Notes: a model not told the origin generated them from the letters alone. A DNA stretch of 64,000 bases from Lepiota brunneoincarnata (GCA_023014365.1 JAEBUN010000004.1:806001-870000); one strand, 5' to 3'. Counted from the stretch's first letter, positions 23,501 to 35,526 are shown. A program made the numbers and translations.

Positions 23501-23607
23501 GCACGGCTTGCGGAGTTAAAGGTTGTCGTTGCTGACGAAGCGGAGCGTCAGTCACCATTTACCCGGGATCATTGTTAATTTTGTATTGTATAATTAATCT
23601 AGGATGA
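20587..23607 (+). CDS. Peroxisomal ABCD-family half-transporter (ALDP/Pxa-like)
   Basis: The start at 20587 gives [19 protein letters not shown] and an N-terminal helix ([15 protein letters not shown]). The transmembrane domain carries [46 protein letters not shown] and the peroxisomal-family EAA-like motif [12 protein letters not shown]. The nucleotide-binding domain has [19 protein letters not shown] (Walker A), LSGGDQQK (signature), YAVLDEATS (Walker B) and [10 protein letters not shown] (His switch). Such half-transporters dimerise in the peroxisome membrane and import very-long- or long-chain fatty acyl-CoA for beta-oxidation. Whether this is Pxa1 or Pxa2 is not decided. The gene has about 14 introns. 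The 3' end is uncertain: the frame stops at 23607 with a last intron (donor GTCAGT) or at 23578 without it. Confidence 0.85.
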
Positions 23608-23852
23608 GTCTGATGACCAGTTCGCAGAGTCAAGCTAGATAGAGAGAGCATATGATTCCGGATAGGAACCAATCAGATACATAGGGGTAGATCGTGAGAG
23701 ATGCCGGGTGACGCCGATGCAGGTGACAAAATTCTCGCGTGCACTCGGTGCCTCGTCCCTCAAACAACCACAGCGCCGTCTCTTAGATTTCTCTTCGTTT
23801 CTCTCTCTTTCCTCTGTATTATCTCCTTGTTTGGGTCTGTCTTCGCTGAAAC

Positions 23853-24512
23853 ATGCACTTCTTCTCGCAGAACTTCAACTTCAAGTGAGTGCCAGGCCGC
23901 CCGCCTGTCAAGGCTGTATGCTGACCTGCCTTGCGATCCTCAGTCACCCATGGTCCCATGTAGTTATTGGGATGTGGAGAAAATACCCCAACCCAAAATG
24001 CTCGCATGTTATTAGCATTGATGTTGTTGACCGTACTGTCGACCCAAACACTGGAATTATAAGGACGGAGCGGGTTTTGGGCTGCAAGCAAAAAGCACCG
24101 GGTTGGATCGTCAAGGTATGTTATTTTGGCTGCATATGCACTAGCCAGCTCCTACAGTTCTGAGTGCATTCTACAGTTGTTTGGTGGTTCAGAAGACGCT
24201 TTCGTCCGCGAAATCATTTTCGTTGATCCAGCAACACAAAATGCCACAATAACCTCAGTGAACCTTTCACTCTCTCAGTTTGTGACATGCTTCGAGCGCA
24301 TCCAATACTCGCCCACTACTCGAGACACGACTCTCTTCACACAGACGGCGGAGATCCAGGCTCGGACGGCGTTGTGGCGATCGGCGGCAGACAATCTTGA
24401 AAAGTGGCTAGTGCAGCGGTTCGAACAGAATGCACAGCTCGGAAAGCTGGCATTCACCGATGTGCTGCGGACACTGTGGGAGGAGAGACACGCGCAACCG
24501 GTGACTTCATAG
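23853..24512 (+). CDS. UPS2: PRELI/MSF1-domain lipid-transfer protein, Ups2/PRELID3 type
   Basis: Exon 1 starts at 23853 (MHFFSQNFNF). The GTGAGT donor at 23885 and CAG acceptor at 23943 give N-HPWSHVVIGMWRKYPNP. The exons continue with SHVISIDVVDRTVDP, RTERVLGCKQKAPGWIVK, an intron, and LFGGSEDAFVREIIFVDP. Later come RFEQNAQLGKLAFTDVLRTL and a stop at 24510-24512. The HPW start, RKYPNP and ERVLxCKQxxPxW pattern are those of Ups2/Ups3/SLMO proteins. With Mdm35 these shuttle phosphatidylserine across the mitochondrial intermembrane space for phosphatidylethanolamine synthesis. Length is near the family norm and no defect is seen. A second member of the fold, closer to Ups1, lies at 45386-46142. 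Confidence 0.88.
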
Positions 24513-25119
24513 ATCGTGCGCAACTCGCGCATTGCCTTTGCATATGGTTCGTTTCGCCACACCTTCTCCATCCTCTCTATTTATTTGCGAGGCGGCGGTG
24601 TTGCACTTAGGAGCCACTACGGAATATTTAGAGCACAAAAATTTGGCAAGGCGCATGCAGCGCACTTATCCTTATACTTTCCTTCCTCTTCATTGCATGA
24701 GTATATTTCAGAACAATTTCACGACCAGATACTTCATCCTTAATAGTCTCCATACGATACCTAATAGACACGTCCACTCCATCTCCTCGTTACTTCTAAG
24801 CTGCAGGAGCTACGCATTGAAGGTTGGTTGCCCGGCAGCTTTGCATCCCATCGGCTTAGGGCGGTGCATTCCGCTCAGCCACTTGATCCATTGTGACGGA
24901 TGTCACAGTGACACCATCGTCCAAGGGGATTGATTATCGACTCTGTTGATCAACGAAACTTTTCCGACCCAACGAAGCAATTTCTTTTGTGAGAGGTGTG
25001 CAGCCTTCTTTTTGTGAGTGACGGGCGCCTAACGTCTAACCATGTGGTTTAATGAATCGCAGGAGGTCTCCATACTCTGAAACCTTGAAACACACGACAG
25101 TCTGTGCTCTACCGCGGCA
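24513..25119. other. Intergenic region upstream of TFC3
   Basis: 607 bp between UPS2 and TFC3. It holds the UPS2 3' UTR and the TFC3 promoter. No open frame with family resemblance, repeat or RNA gene is visible. Confidence 0.4.
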
Positions 25120-28100
25120 ATGGATGATCTCGTTCACCACTGTCTTCGGGAGCTTTCTTTTGACGGCGACCTCGGTATGTGACCCCCTCCTATCATGTGA
25201 TAGACCCGACGCACAATCGGTTTTCTGGGAGGACGGGTTCGACGGTCAGGGCTCGGGTTCGAACCCCATCCTCGACTGTCACATTATTGTTTCCCCGTAC
25301 TGACCTCTGAAATTGTGTTACAGGTTGCAACGTTTCACGATTGAAAGATTTTATCATTGATTTCTATACCCGGCCAGAAACTACGCATACGCAGAGTCTA
25401 GATGAAGCGTTTTTTGCATTCGGATGGTCTTTGGTGGTTCAGCAGCCGACTGTCCGTGTTGGGACCATTCCTGAAACCTTGACGTCGGAAGTGTGGATTG
25501 CACCGCAAACGAGTAAAAAGAAAAGGGCGAGAGCGAAGGGGGAGGAGATCGCTGAGACAAAGCCTCCTGAGCTGGACCTTGTCCCGGATGCTCAGAACAG
25601 GTCACTAGAATCTTTGGTTGAGGAGTCTGGGGACAAGTTACGGATTGCGGTCGAACCGAATGCTATATACGCGGCCATTACGGGGTCTCATATTCGGGTT
25701 TGTCCCACTTTAGGTTCCGTCCCGAAGTCATTTTCTGACCCGTGTATAATCTAGTTTGCGAAATTGAGCCCTATGGTTTACTCGGCACTTCAGATAATAA
25801 CGCGAGGAAGGGATAGTGGTGTTTCCGTTGTCTCACTAGGACAACAGTCGGGTTATGACCAGAAGACTTGCTTTTATCTCACACAGCAATTGCAGGAACT
25901 TAATCTTGTGTAAGAGGGAACTTGTAAACTTCTATCAACCTACTAATGCCTTGTTTTTCACAGGGTTAAAGTGCGCAAACCCGGAGTTGGATCAAATTGG
26001 GTCATTCATCGGCACTTCTTTGACAAGAGTCCGCATTGGAGGGCCATTCGCGAGGAAGAAAATGAGGCAGAGGGGAGCAGCAAGGTAGCGCGACAACAGA
26101 ATGAAGAAATCCTAGAAGAAGAAACTACCAATGATGGGCCTGCTCTCGGATTCACTCCCATTGATGCCCGCCACTTATCCAGCCTGCCCCTTGTGAAGGC
26201 GCGCGTAACTAAACTCTTGAGGGCTTCCAAAAATTACATCCATGAATCTAATAACATGCTCATCACTATCGTAAGTCAGTCATGGACTTGGTGCAGAAGG
26301 CCGCCCTAACAGCCATTCAAAGGGTTTCTCAAACCCAACCAAAACTGATAGACGGTTCTTCCAGAGCAGGATCCGAGAGCTGATACAACAAGGTGTCATC
26401 GAGAAGGTCGTGGTTCCGAGCTCGAGGAAAAAGACGAGTACTGCGTCGGTCAAGTGTTTCCGACTCGTTACATCGGAAAACAAGCCTGAAGGTGTTACCT
26501 TGGATATTGGAGCTGATGGAGATAAGGCCGAGGCTACGGGTATGGACTCCCGTTTCTGGAGATATCCAATCTGACCATCCGACATTAAAGTAGAGGAAAA
26601 AGCTGGAGTCAAAATGAACGTCACCATCCACAAACAAATACTTGATCTCTTGGAGGAGGCTCAGACCCGTGGAATGACTCTGAATGTGAGTAATTCGCGA
26701 GCCGCCGTGTCCCTCACCCCTGAGTAGATACCAGGAACTCTCGACCGCGCTTTCTAATTTTGACAAGAGAACAATTGAGCTGTTGCTTGCAAGGGCCGAC
26801 AATACTCTTCCCCCTTCACACCTGGGCGACCTTGGCATCGTAGCACTCATGGAGACTAGCGGTAGGGAACGTCGACATCGATATTACACTATTGCAGCAT
26901 ACCGCCAATTGATCGCACAAGAGCAGCTCGATCAACCGTCCGCAGGTTATGCTGACGGCGACCTCACAAATGTCGGTGATTTTGCCACTATTAATCCCGG
27001 ACTCTTCTATGAAGATGAAGATGCTCTGCTTGAGTATCAAGATGTGTATAAGACGAGCGTTGCCTCAGTGACCGGGAGGAAGAAAAGGCCGCCCAAAAAT
27101 CCTATCCTACCGGATGGAACTGTTAAGCAAGGTCGGCCAAGGAAACATCCTCCGAAAGGCGAGGACATGGGGGGTGGTAGCCGGACAGGACGAGCGGGTG
27201 GGAAACGCAAGGCTGACACCACAATAGATCCTGGCTCGAGCACAGCAGGACCAGCGACAAAAAAGAGGCGTGTTCATGAAGACGAAAATGACCAGCTAGA
27301 GCCGCCAGGTATGTGCCGTGACCAAACAATTTGATGCGTATACTTGACGGTTAGCTAGTCGCGAAACGTCGAGGTCGGCCGCCAATGAACAAAAACACCT
27401 TGATTGAAGCTGGCACATCAATGTCAGCAGGGGTCGCTCAAGATACTGTCAGCGAAGCGACATGCATCCCCGAGGGTGTATCCAAGAAACGCGGGCGCCC
27501 GCCTAAAAAGGGGCCAATTGCAAATGACGCCACAGATATCACAGCACAACAACCGAAACGGAGGAAGGGGTTGCGATCGGATGAATCTATGGATACAACC
27601 GACGTTTTGGACCTTCTCCGGGGGACTACGAACGGCAGGGCTGTCGTGGGCGGGGACCCAACGCCTTCCGTAGTATCTGGCACAAGGGGGTCTCCGCAAG
27701 TTCAACAGGTTGCTGGTGGTCGCCGGGAAATCACCGACTCTATTGGAACACCAGGTGCTATTGATCAGACCGTGGGGGCGGAGCCTGCAAATCGACTTGG
27801 AGACTCCGTACCTCAGACAGAAAGAACCGCAATACAGAGTACGGCTACCAATGAGGCGGATGCACCCATTTCTTCGCCGCAGGAGAGAACGATACCGATA
27901 GACCCTGCCTTGTTGCAGGTCACATTTCCAGGATCAGCTTCGTCAGATCCGTCAGTGAGTACATGTACTTGGTGGCTTGGATTGGAGCAGGTAATGATCG
28001 ATTGACACAATATTTAGGCACTCGCGTCCAGCAGAATGGCGCCAGCAAACGACAAGCCTACGAATGCAAGAAATCGTGTCAACGTGTCACATTTTCCGAC

Positions 28101-31100
28101 GCGAAAGCGAACTTCATCGAGTCATCGAGAAATTCGGTGGTATTGTCAATACACAGGCCAGGGAGTTTTACAACGCTCACACAGCTCTGCTCGAAACTTT
28201 GACGAAGGCGGGCGAGCCAACCAGCGCCCCTCCGGGCACTAGGACGGATAAGCGAACAGCGGCGGCCGCATTCGACGCTCTCGAGGCACGAGGGAAAGTC
28301 AAGCAGCTAAGAACGTCAATCCAAACCCATACAGGCGTTAGCCGACCAGCGCGGATTGTATATCTTCCGCATATTACAGAGGCCCAGCTCAGAGATTACC
28401 TCGTCGAGTTGTCTCGGAGCTTGCAACCCGTTCCTCAGACAGCATCATTTGTGAAGATTGATGAGAGACTTGAGTATGGTGCAGATTCAACATCGATATC
28501 ACGAGGTTCGTTACCGCTGCAGTTATTGCAAATGGAACAGCCTGGGGATGATAAGAAGGAGCGCTGGAGCAAGAATATCGCCAGAGCGAACCAACTATTT
28601 TCATACGATGACGAGACGATTCGCGAGGTTCTACTAGCGGAACGCACCACTCTGGGGCAACTGTATGGCTTTATTGTTGGCAAGATGGCCCGCGTCCGTG
28701 AACTACACCTACTCGTCCTCCGGGCACTTGAATCAAACCAACTATCAGGAAACTTCGTTTCAACTGAACACAAGATTATTGAGATCTCTTTCTTTGGCCA
28801 CGATCTTCCTCTCTCCCTGTATAGCTCCCTCGTATCTTGTCTCATTCAGAGCGACGAACTCTTAAATTTCTTCTCGACGGAACAAGGCCGCCAAACCCTT
28901 GTTCGCGATTTACCTCCGCAACTCCATTCCTCTATGCAAATCGGAAGGTCCCGTGCACGCTCCCGGTTCTTAGATATGCTTGAAGTATTGCGACTTCTGC
29001 ACATTGCCACTCCTTTACGACCTTCCGAATCTGACAACCCATGGATTACTTGTGCTGCTAACGGAAATCACCCCACCAAATTTGACCAGGCACCGCTGGA
29101 GGGGTGGACGGCGAGTACACCGTTGATTGCTCCCTCGCACTGGAAATTCAACAGCACTGCTCCTATTCATGCATGGCGTGAGTCGGAGACCAGCCCTCCG
29201 TTCTGGAAGAACATGCCAATAGACACGGTGGATTCTGCTCTACAATTCTGGGAAACATTGCACGCCGCGTCAGTGGGGACTTCACTTTATCAGAACGGTG
29301 GTGCATCGAGTACAATAGGACCCACGTCTGTGAACGTTAGCTTAGCACGCTCATTGCGCCGTCCGGGCTCTTGGAATTCCCGATATGTCCTGACCTGGCA
29401 TCAGATGCAATTTCTCAAGCAATTCACCGACATTCACTCTGCTCAAACACCTCTTGAAGAGCCCGATGAGACCCGGAAGAATTCTCTGATGGAAAGGGTC
29501 TGTAGGGTAATTAGTGCGCCAAACGATGCAGTCGTTACCTTTTACCAGGAAACACGGACAAGGCTCCTCCGAGAATTAGACAAGGCGCGGCAGAGGGAGA
29601 AGCGTCCGAGCGTCGAAAGTCGTGTTCAACGCGCCGCGGAGGTTAAAGAATTACTCGCAAAGAAGGCTGCGGAGGCAAAGAGGGAGAGGGAACGAGAATG
29701 GGACGCTCTGTTGGTCCGGATTCACCCTGACCCCTTCGGTTCTGCTGCATCTACTAGAGTGAAGCGTGTTCAAAAACGGTTTCTCGAGGCAAGTTCAACA
29801 CAGACCACGGAGGAATGGGAAAGTGATATCGTCAGCGCCATCCGAGAAGCTAATATGGTAAAAATGCTCAAAATATCGAGCAAACCGCCAGCAAACCTAT
29901 CGCCTATGATGTCCCTGTCCCCTCTCCCTCCGCCACATGCTGTATTAAATCCCGCGGAGCCTTCTGTTGCAAAGTTTGATTGCGAAACAAGGAACACCTC
30001 TGCCAGCCAAAGAGCCTCGAAAAAAGAGAAAAAGAGGGAAGGGCACAGGTCAGGGTGAGCACCTGCCATCTCAAAATACACCATCCGTTAGCTGATGATG
30101 ATAGACACAGAAGTTAATGAGATGCAGAACAAAGTTGCCCGAAGACACAGATTTCAGTGGAACCGTGATTATGACGAGTTGGCACGGGATGCAGCCGCCA
30201 TTATCAGAGCACGGTGCCGTAATGTCGCCCGGGTCGATTGGTCTGCCTTTGAACAAGTGTTTCCAGCTGTACCTCGGAACACTGTTCGCCAAAGACTAGC
30301 TCATATACGAGAGTCGTCGGGAAATGAAGCTTATATGAATCGTTTGGAAGACAAATGGTATGAACTTTGGGTACAACACCGTGGCACCCCCTTATTATCA
30401 GATGACGATCCACAAAACACTTCAAACTTTGATTTGGCGAAACACATCGAGTTTCTGCGTCAACACATCGACAAGAACGCTCTGTATGCGCCGTATTTTT
30501 GCATTGGCTTTCCCTCTAATTTCGATTTTTTAGGCGCGTTGGATATGTAAATACCAGAGAGAGTGGCACGATTGTCATCCCCACAACTATGGAGGCGTTG
30601 TTGGATGAATACGAAGTTGATGTTACTGAAAACTCTGGCCTCACTTGGGATTTTATGTGGAATGCAAATGTTGAGGAAGGTCGAGAGAAACGATTGATGC
30701 GACAAGCATTTGTAAAGACCATCGAGACCATTCCTACGTCTGTCGACAAGTCTTCTGAGCCAGTGGCATTGGCCGAGGCCGCTCTAAAGGTGAGCGATAG
30801 ACCTGTTCAGTTCGTGCTTTCCAGCCTACCAATTGATAGATGACGCTCGGCACGCCAAATGAGCGCTACAACGCGGGACAAGGAGCCATGGTTCTTCAGA
30901 GTATTGGCCAAAAGAACGTGGAAGTCGCAGCGGGGGCAATGGTCGATCGAGGCGTGTTGTCAAAGCTCATCCGAGATCCCCAGAAACCAAGGCCCGGGAG
31001 ACACCTAAAAATATCTGATATGTGAGATCTGACAGTCGCACTGCGCCCGAGGTTGATTGACTGATTGCACTCAGGAACCTCGCTGCTATTGGGGGATCTA

Positions 31101-32328
31101 TTCCACGGGATACCTTTCAGCGTGCTGCGACTACGGAGGAAATGATTGCACAAAGCGACGCATGGCATGAGTGGTCTCTCGTCGCAAAAGACGGGGCCAG
31201 TGCTGCTTTAGTTGAGCTAGTAAGCGAGAATAGGGTGAGGTTCATATTGTGCTTATGCTGTTCACATATTCACTCCCTGTTAGTTCGATTTTAGAATCGA
31301 TACGACGCAAGCCCAAGGCCGCGAGACCAGCCTTGGATTGGAATAGCAAGAAGGCAGGTAAGCTGTATGAACCAGATTATTTGCCGCTGATAGTTGACTT
31401 TGGTAAGATGACGACCAGACCGAGACTGCGATCTTTTACCGCAGAGTCGCTCCTTGGAATCAGATGCAGCACGATGTAGATGGAGGCAAAAATCAAAATG
31501 AATGTAGTGCAGACTCCGACGAAGAAATGGGACCTGGGCATGGCGTCACGGAACACGGCGAAGAAGCCTGCTGTAGACTAATCTCCAAAAATAGCCTGGT
31601 CGACTGTGCGATTTGTCTCCGGAGCGAATTATCAGTTTTGGATGGACGCTCTGCTCCTGAGTGCAGGGAACTCATACATAGGGTTTTTCAGGTTGTCTGG
31701 AGCACTGGGAAAAACGGCATCACAATACCAGTCCTACAAGTGAGTTCAGATCTTGACCTGTAGAACACGTTTGAGACATATCAACAATCTGTTAGGGAGC
31801 TGTGGATGCCCCAAAGGACGATCTCCTGCATGCTGTCCGGCAGCTTACGATTACGACCGTACCCTTGGTACACTGTACAGGCTACGCTTCTTCGGTCCTT
31901 GTGTCGGCACCATTCATAAAACACTGGGCTGTCAAGATATCCGCTAGTCCCACCCAGAGAATCTTTCCACGTCGCTGGCTAGACACAGAAGGATGCAAGA
32001 TAGGAGAGTACTGGGAGGCAGCACTGAGGGCAGTGCTTGGTTTGGTGATATTCAGACCAGGAATATCAAAAGTGCGTGGTAGTTATGGTATCTTCTTCGT
32101 CATGCCTAATCACCGCTTTCGTAGACGGAGATCAGGTGGCGCTTACGGTTAACATACGATAGGCAAGAAGTTCAGGAGATCACACGGTATCTGCTCAAGG
32201 AAGGATTCTTGAGAGTGAAGGGGAGACCTGGACGGGAACTCTCCCAGGATGCCACAGTGCCTCTTGATGACTATGATGAAAGGAAAATCTTCTACTTCAT
32301 TGGAAGCCGGCGATGGTATCAAGTTTAG
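25120..32328 (+). CDS. TFC3: TFIIIC B-block-binding subunit (tau138/Tfc3 family)
   Basis: A 7.2-kb gene starting at 25120 (MDDLVHHCLRELSFDGDLG); intron 1 is 25175-25323. At about residues 165-240 lies the B-block winged helix (FAKLSPMVYSALQIITRGR, then GQQSGYDQKTCFYLTQQLQE). A second winged helix follows (RRFFQSRIRELIQQGVIEKV), then AT-hook-like KKRGRPPKKG and VAKRRGRPP stretches. The long conserved part includes GEPTSAPPGTRTDKRTAAAA, SRPARIVYLPHITEAQL, RFQWNRDYDELARDAAAIIR and the C-terminal FLRVKGRPGRELSQDATVPL. TFIIIC binds the internal A and B boxes of tRNA genes; this subunit recognises the B box. Two single-base frame breaks (near 28092 and 29975) and one unresolved splice near 31290 interrupt an otherwise intact gene; consensus errors are the likeliest cause because the protein is essential elsewhere. 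Confidence 0.85.
25256..25266 (+). promoter_or_regulatory. Perfect B-box (TFIIIC site) in TFC3 intron 1
   Basis: GGTTCGAACCC fits the B-box consensus GGTTCRANNCC at every fixed position. It lies in the 149-nt first intron of the gene for the B-box-reading subunit itself. No cloverleaf can be folded around it: the T-stem mismatches at two of five pairs and no matching acceptor arm is found. It is therefore not a tRNA gene. It could act as an isolated TFIIIC site. Confidence 0.4.
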
Positions 32329-32967
32329 TGCAAGTATGATCCAGCAATGAATCAATCTTGTGAAATCAGTAATTGCGATAACTTGTGGGCCCTGACATAC
32401 AGCTCCTGGGGCGATTATGAGCTGGGCAGGGCGTCTGGACATGTCGGACAATCGTGGTATATGGTTTAAGGTCAGCTCGACCGAGATCAGAGACCTGATG
32501 GAAGCTGTGTGAGAGGTGGAGACTAATGAAGCTGATGCTGTGGCAACGTGGAGACTCGAAAAAGGGAGTTTGTTATGTATTGATGGTCGATGAATCCGTC
32601 AATGTGGTTGTCACTTATGTAATCTGTGTATGGGGCAGAGCCAGGTGTGTGTATACCAACTGGGTGCAGGTATCAAGTGATGGTGAGGCGCTCTGTTGTC
32701 GACCACCTTCTCTACCACTCCTTTTCCTCCCTCCTTCCTTCAAGTTAGGCTGGACCCGCCGTACAACTCTCGTTCAAGTTGCGCGGACCTCACACTTTCA
32801 TTCGTGCGGGATCCTGGCGATACCACACAGGTCAACCACTTAGCCCAAGAGGCGCTTTCACATTCCGTTTGACCTTAGTTTTCTTCGTATTTTAAGCACC
32901 AGGTTGGTTACTTACTTTTTAGTCCTGTGGTGATAACCCCATGATCATACAGGTCTTTCTTTTCGAT
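32329..32967. other. Intergenic region, nothing recognised
   Basis: 639 bp between TFC3 and the next gene. A pyrimidine-rich tract (about 32700-32745) may belong to the downstream promoter. No conserved frame, inverted repeat or RNA gene is visible. Confidence 0.4.
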
Positions 32968-35526
32968 ATGCGTGCCAAACATGTCTGGACTTATGTTCCT
33001 TTACCCGCTTATACTAAACTTTTTGTGAGCTTTGCTTCATCTGCGGACTGTGTTTAACCAACTAACCACCAGACCCCACCACAACTATACAGTGGGAACG
33101 CGTCACCTTTTCTCGTCTGACAACCGTCTACTTGGCATTTTCTATTCTTCACTTCCTGGTCCAACTCGCATTGCAAATCAGGGCCTTTACAATCAATGCG
33201 GCTGCCTTCAACGCTGCAACGTCTATGATCGGGCAAGGGACCGTCAGGATTAAGGGCCTCCCATTCTATCAGGACTCAATACTGCGCATATGCGAATGGG
33301 TCCCCTCCAACCTAAGCTTGGACGACGGTTTTTGTGAGGTTATTTGGCCAAGAGACGGCACCTCCAGCCAACAGGACAATATTTCCTCCACCCCATCCAT
33401 TGCCCCATCCACCGTCCGCTTGGAACAAACCGTAACCCCAAGCCTTTCCACTGAGATCCTCAAGCAGCCACAACCACCCATTCCGTCCTCACTGTTCTTC
33501 GCACCAGCTTCGACAGTGATCGCTGTGGAAACTGTTACACCGACAGTTGCTGTTGCTCCTGGCTCCCGTGTATCCACTCTACCTGTGGGTGGAATCCCTG
33601 CGCCCGGCAGCTCTGAACAACGGGCGAGCGAACTATTCTCCACCCAGGTTCCAGCTTTACCCGTCACTGCCCCTCGCGCTCCCGCTACACTGACCGTCTC
33701 TCGTGCTCTTCCTACAGTGTCTATCCCTCGTGTTCCTCCTACGGTCACCGTAGTGGTGATCCCTCCAGCACCAACGTCATTCGCATCTCCCATTGTAGCC
33801 ACACCTATCCCGACGGCTTTGAACAACGCTGGAGCCACCGTCTTAGAGTTACCTCACGATGGCAATGATGAGGACGACGAGAATGAGGATGACGGCAATA
33901 ACGACAATGATGATGACAATGAAGGGACTGAGCCCATCGTGAGCGTGCCTAGGCTCATGAGAACGATTCCAATGTCTGATCTGTTGTAACAGTTTTCAAG
34001 GCGCGACGACTCGCCAGACAACCAAGGAACAGGGATCCCTCCATTCTGCCGGGAGGCTTTGAGTTATCCCTTGTCCATGTAAGCGTTGCAATGTCCGTAA
34101 AGTTGTCAAGCTAATTGATTGGCTGTCTAGTTTGGGTAATACGAAACGAGAGGATATTGTATTCATAGCTTTTCAATTTTGGGTGTTCGGGATGTCCGTC
34201 GTTGCGTTGCTGAACGAGTCGATACCTCACATTTTCGCCTCTCTTGTTACCCACATCATGGCGACGGCTTGGGGTGGTTTCCAACTCGTTCATACTGCCA
34301 ACTTCCGCAGTGACTTTAACACCCTCATCACCAGGGGTGCCTGTCAAGGTGTACCCCTTCCGATCGCCTCATCTTACTGGGAAGCTCGAAAGGCTGCGGA
34401 GATTCCTAGTCTGGCGCTCAATATCCTGGCGTTACTGATCTCCTGCTTCTTGACTTGGAAGTTGATCAAGGTGAGGATCCAACATGGTTTCGTCTAGACG
34501 GCGTGCTCAAAGGTGTGGTAGCTCTTTGGATGGCAGACTTTTAAACGTGTTGGTGCATCCCTTGTTATCAACAGGATGTACAAGCTCGTCCTTATCCTCT
34601 CGATCACCATCCAACTGAGCTTGTTCTTCATGGCTATAACGGTGTCCCTCTGGCTCGATCGTCTGATCAACAGTCTCATTGGTGACCTTGCTGATCTGAG
34701 AAGGGTTTACATTGCTACATCCGCTATCACCCTAATCGTGAGTTTCATACTGGTCTCGTCCTTGCAAACTAGCGCTGACTACATCCCTTGCAGTTATTGG
34801 TACCTTGGCTCATGATTGTATGTCTCGAACGACTTTTCCCTGTCTATTACATACTGATTTCGACAGGGTTGGTTTGGTGTTAGGCGTGAGCTCAGGGTTC
34901 CCATGCTGATATTTCTGGGCTTGTGTATTTTATACCTGGGCGGGTGGGGTATGATGTTCGTCTCCACGACCTTCCGCTGGACCTTCGTCACCTGGAGGTT
35001 CTTCTCTGTCATGGCATTCGCCTCAGTTCTCTTGACGGTTGCATCACTCATCCTTGGCCTCCTTTGTCGCATGAACTTTGGCAGAGGCTTACTTCGCTAT
35101 CGTAGGTCTACTACATCCATGGTCCTAAAGAAACCCCGTTGATTGGCATAACCTTCATAGTTTCGGCTCAGGAGACGTTGCCTGGGAATGACTTCGGTAT
35201 TGTCACTCCCGAGCACGACATGGAAAAGGTTGCTTTCCCGTCCACGGAGAAACCCATGCCCACATTTGATGCGGCCTATGGCAGTGAGGTTCCGGCTAGG
35301 AGGCCGTACGTTTATCAGCAATGGTCCTAGGTTCTTCAATCACTCGTCCGCTCCTATGGGAATAGTTATCCCCTCACGCGCCCTGATCAGAACGCCCTCT
35401 GATGGATCAGCTCATAGTCATTCTAGTGAAAAGACAACTTCCAGCTGGGATAGCTATTATACTTACACCCACTCCCGGGATAACAGTCTTCAACACGGAC
35501 AACCAAAACGCTGGGTCATAGAGTGA
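32968..35526 (+). CDS. Multispanning membrane protein of unknown function, basidiomycete type
   Basis: Exon 1 starts at 32968 and ends in YVPLPAYTKLF. Exon 2 (from 33073) gives IQWERVTFSRLTTVYLAFSI, then a helix (LHFLVQLALQIRAFTI) and a large Ser/Thr/Pro-rich loop ending in an Asp/Asn/Glu run (DGNDEDDENEDDGNNDNDDD). Downstream exons encode TKREDIVFIAFQFWVFGMSV, HIFASLVTHIMATAWGGFQL, ALNILALLISCFLTWKLIK, LSITIQLSLFFMAITVSLWL, MLIFLGLCILYLGGWGMMF and FFSVMAFASVLLTVASLILG. The tail includes GIVIPSRALIRTPSDGSAHS. That makes about seven helices with one extracellular loop. I know this pattern from other Agaricomycetes but no function. Frame joins at 33073 and at about 35326 need a base change or a 25-nt intron. 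Confidence 0.72.

Noticed and set aside
20587..23607. ABCD transporter as pseudogene because it is broken into many frames
   Set aside because: Every frame change falls at a short intron with ordinary donor and acceptor, and all ATP-binding motifs are intact.
25200..25290. tRNA gene around the B-box in TFC3 intron 1
   Set aside because: The T-stem pairs at only three of five positions, the sequence after it has no matching 5' acceptor strand, and no anticodon arm is evident. Kept only as an isolated B-box.
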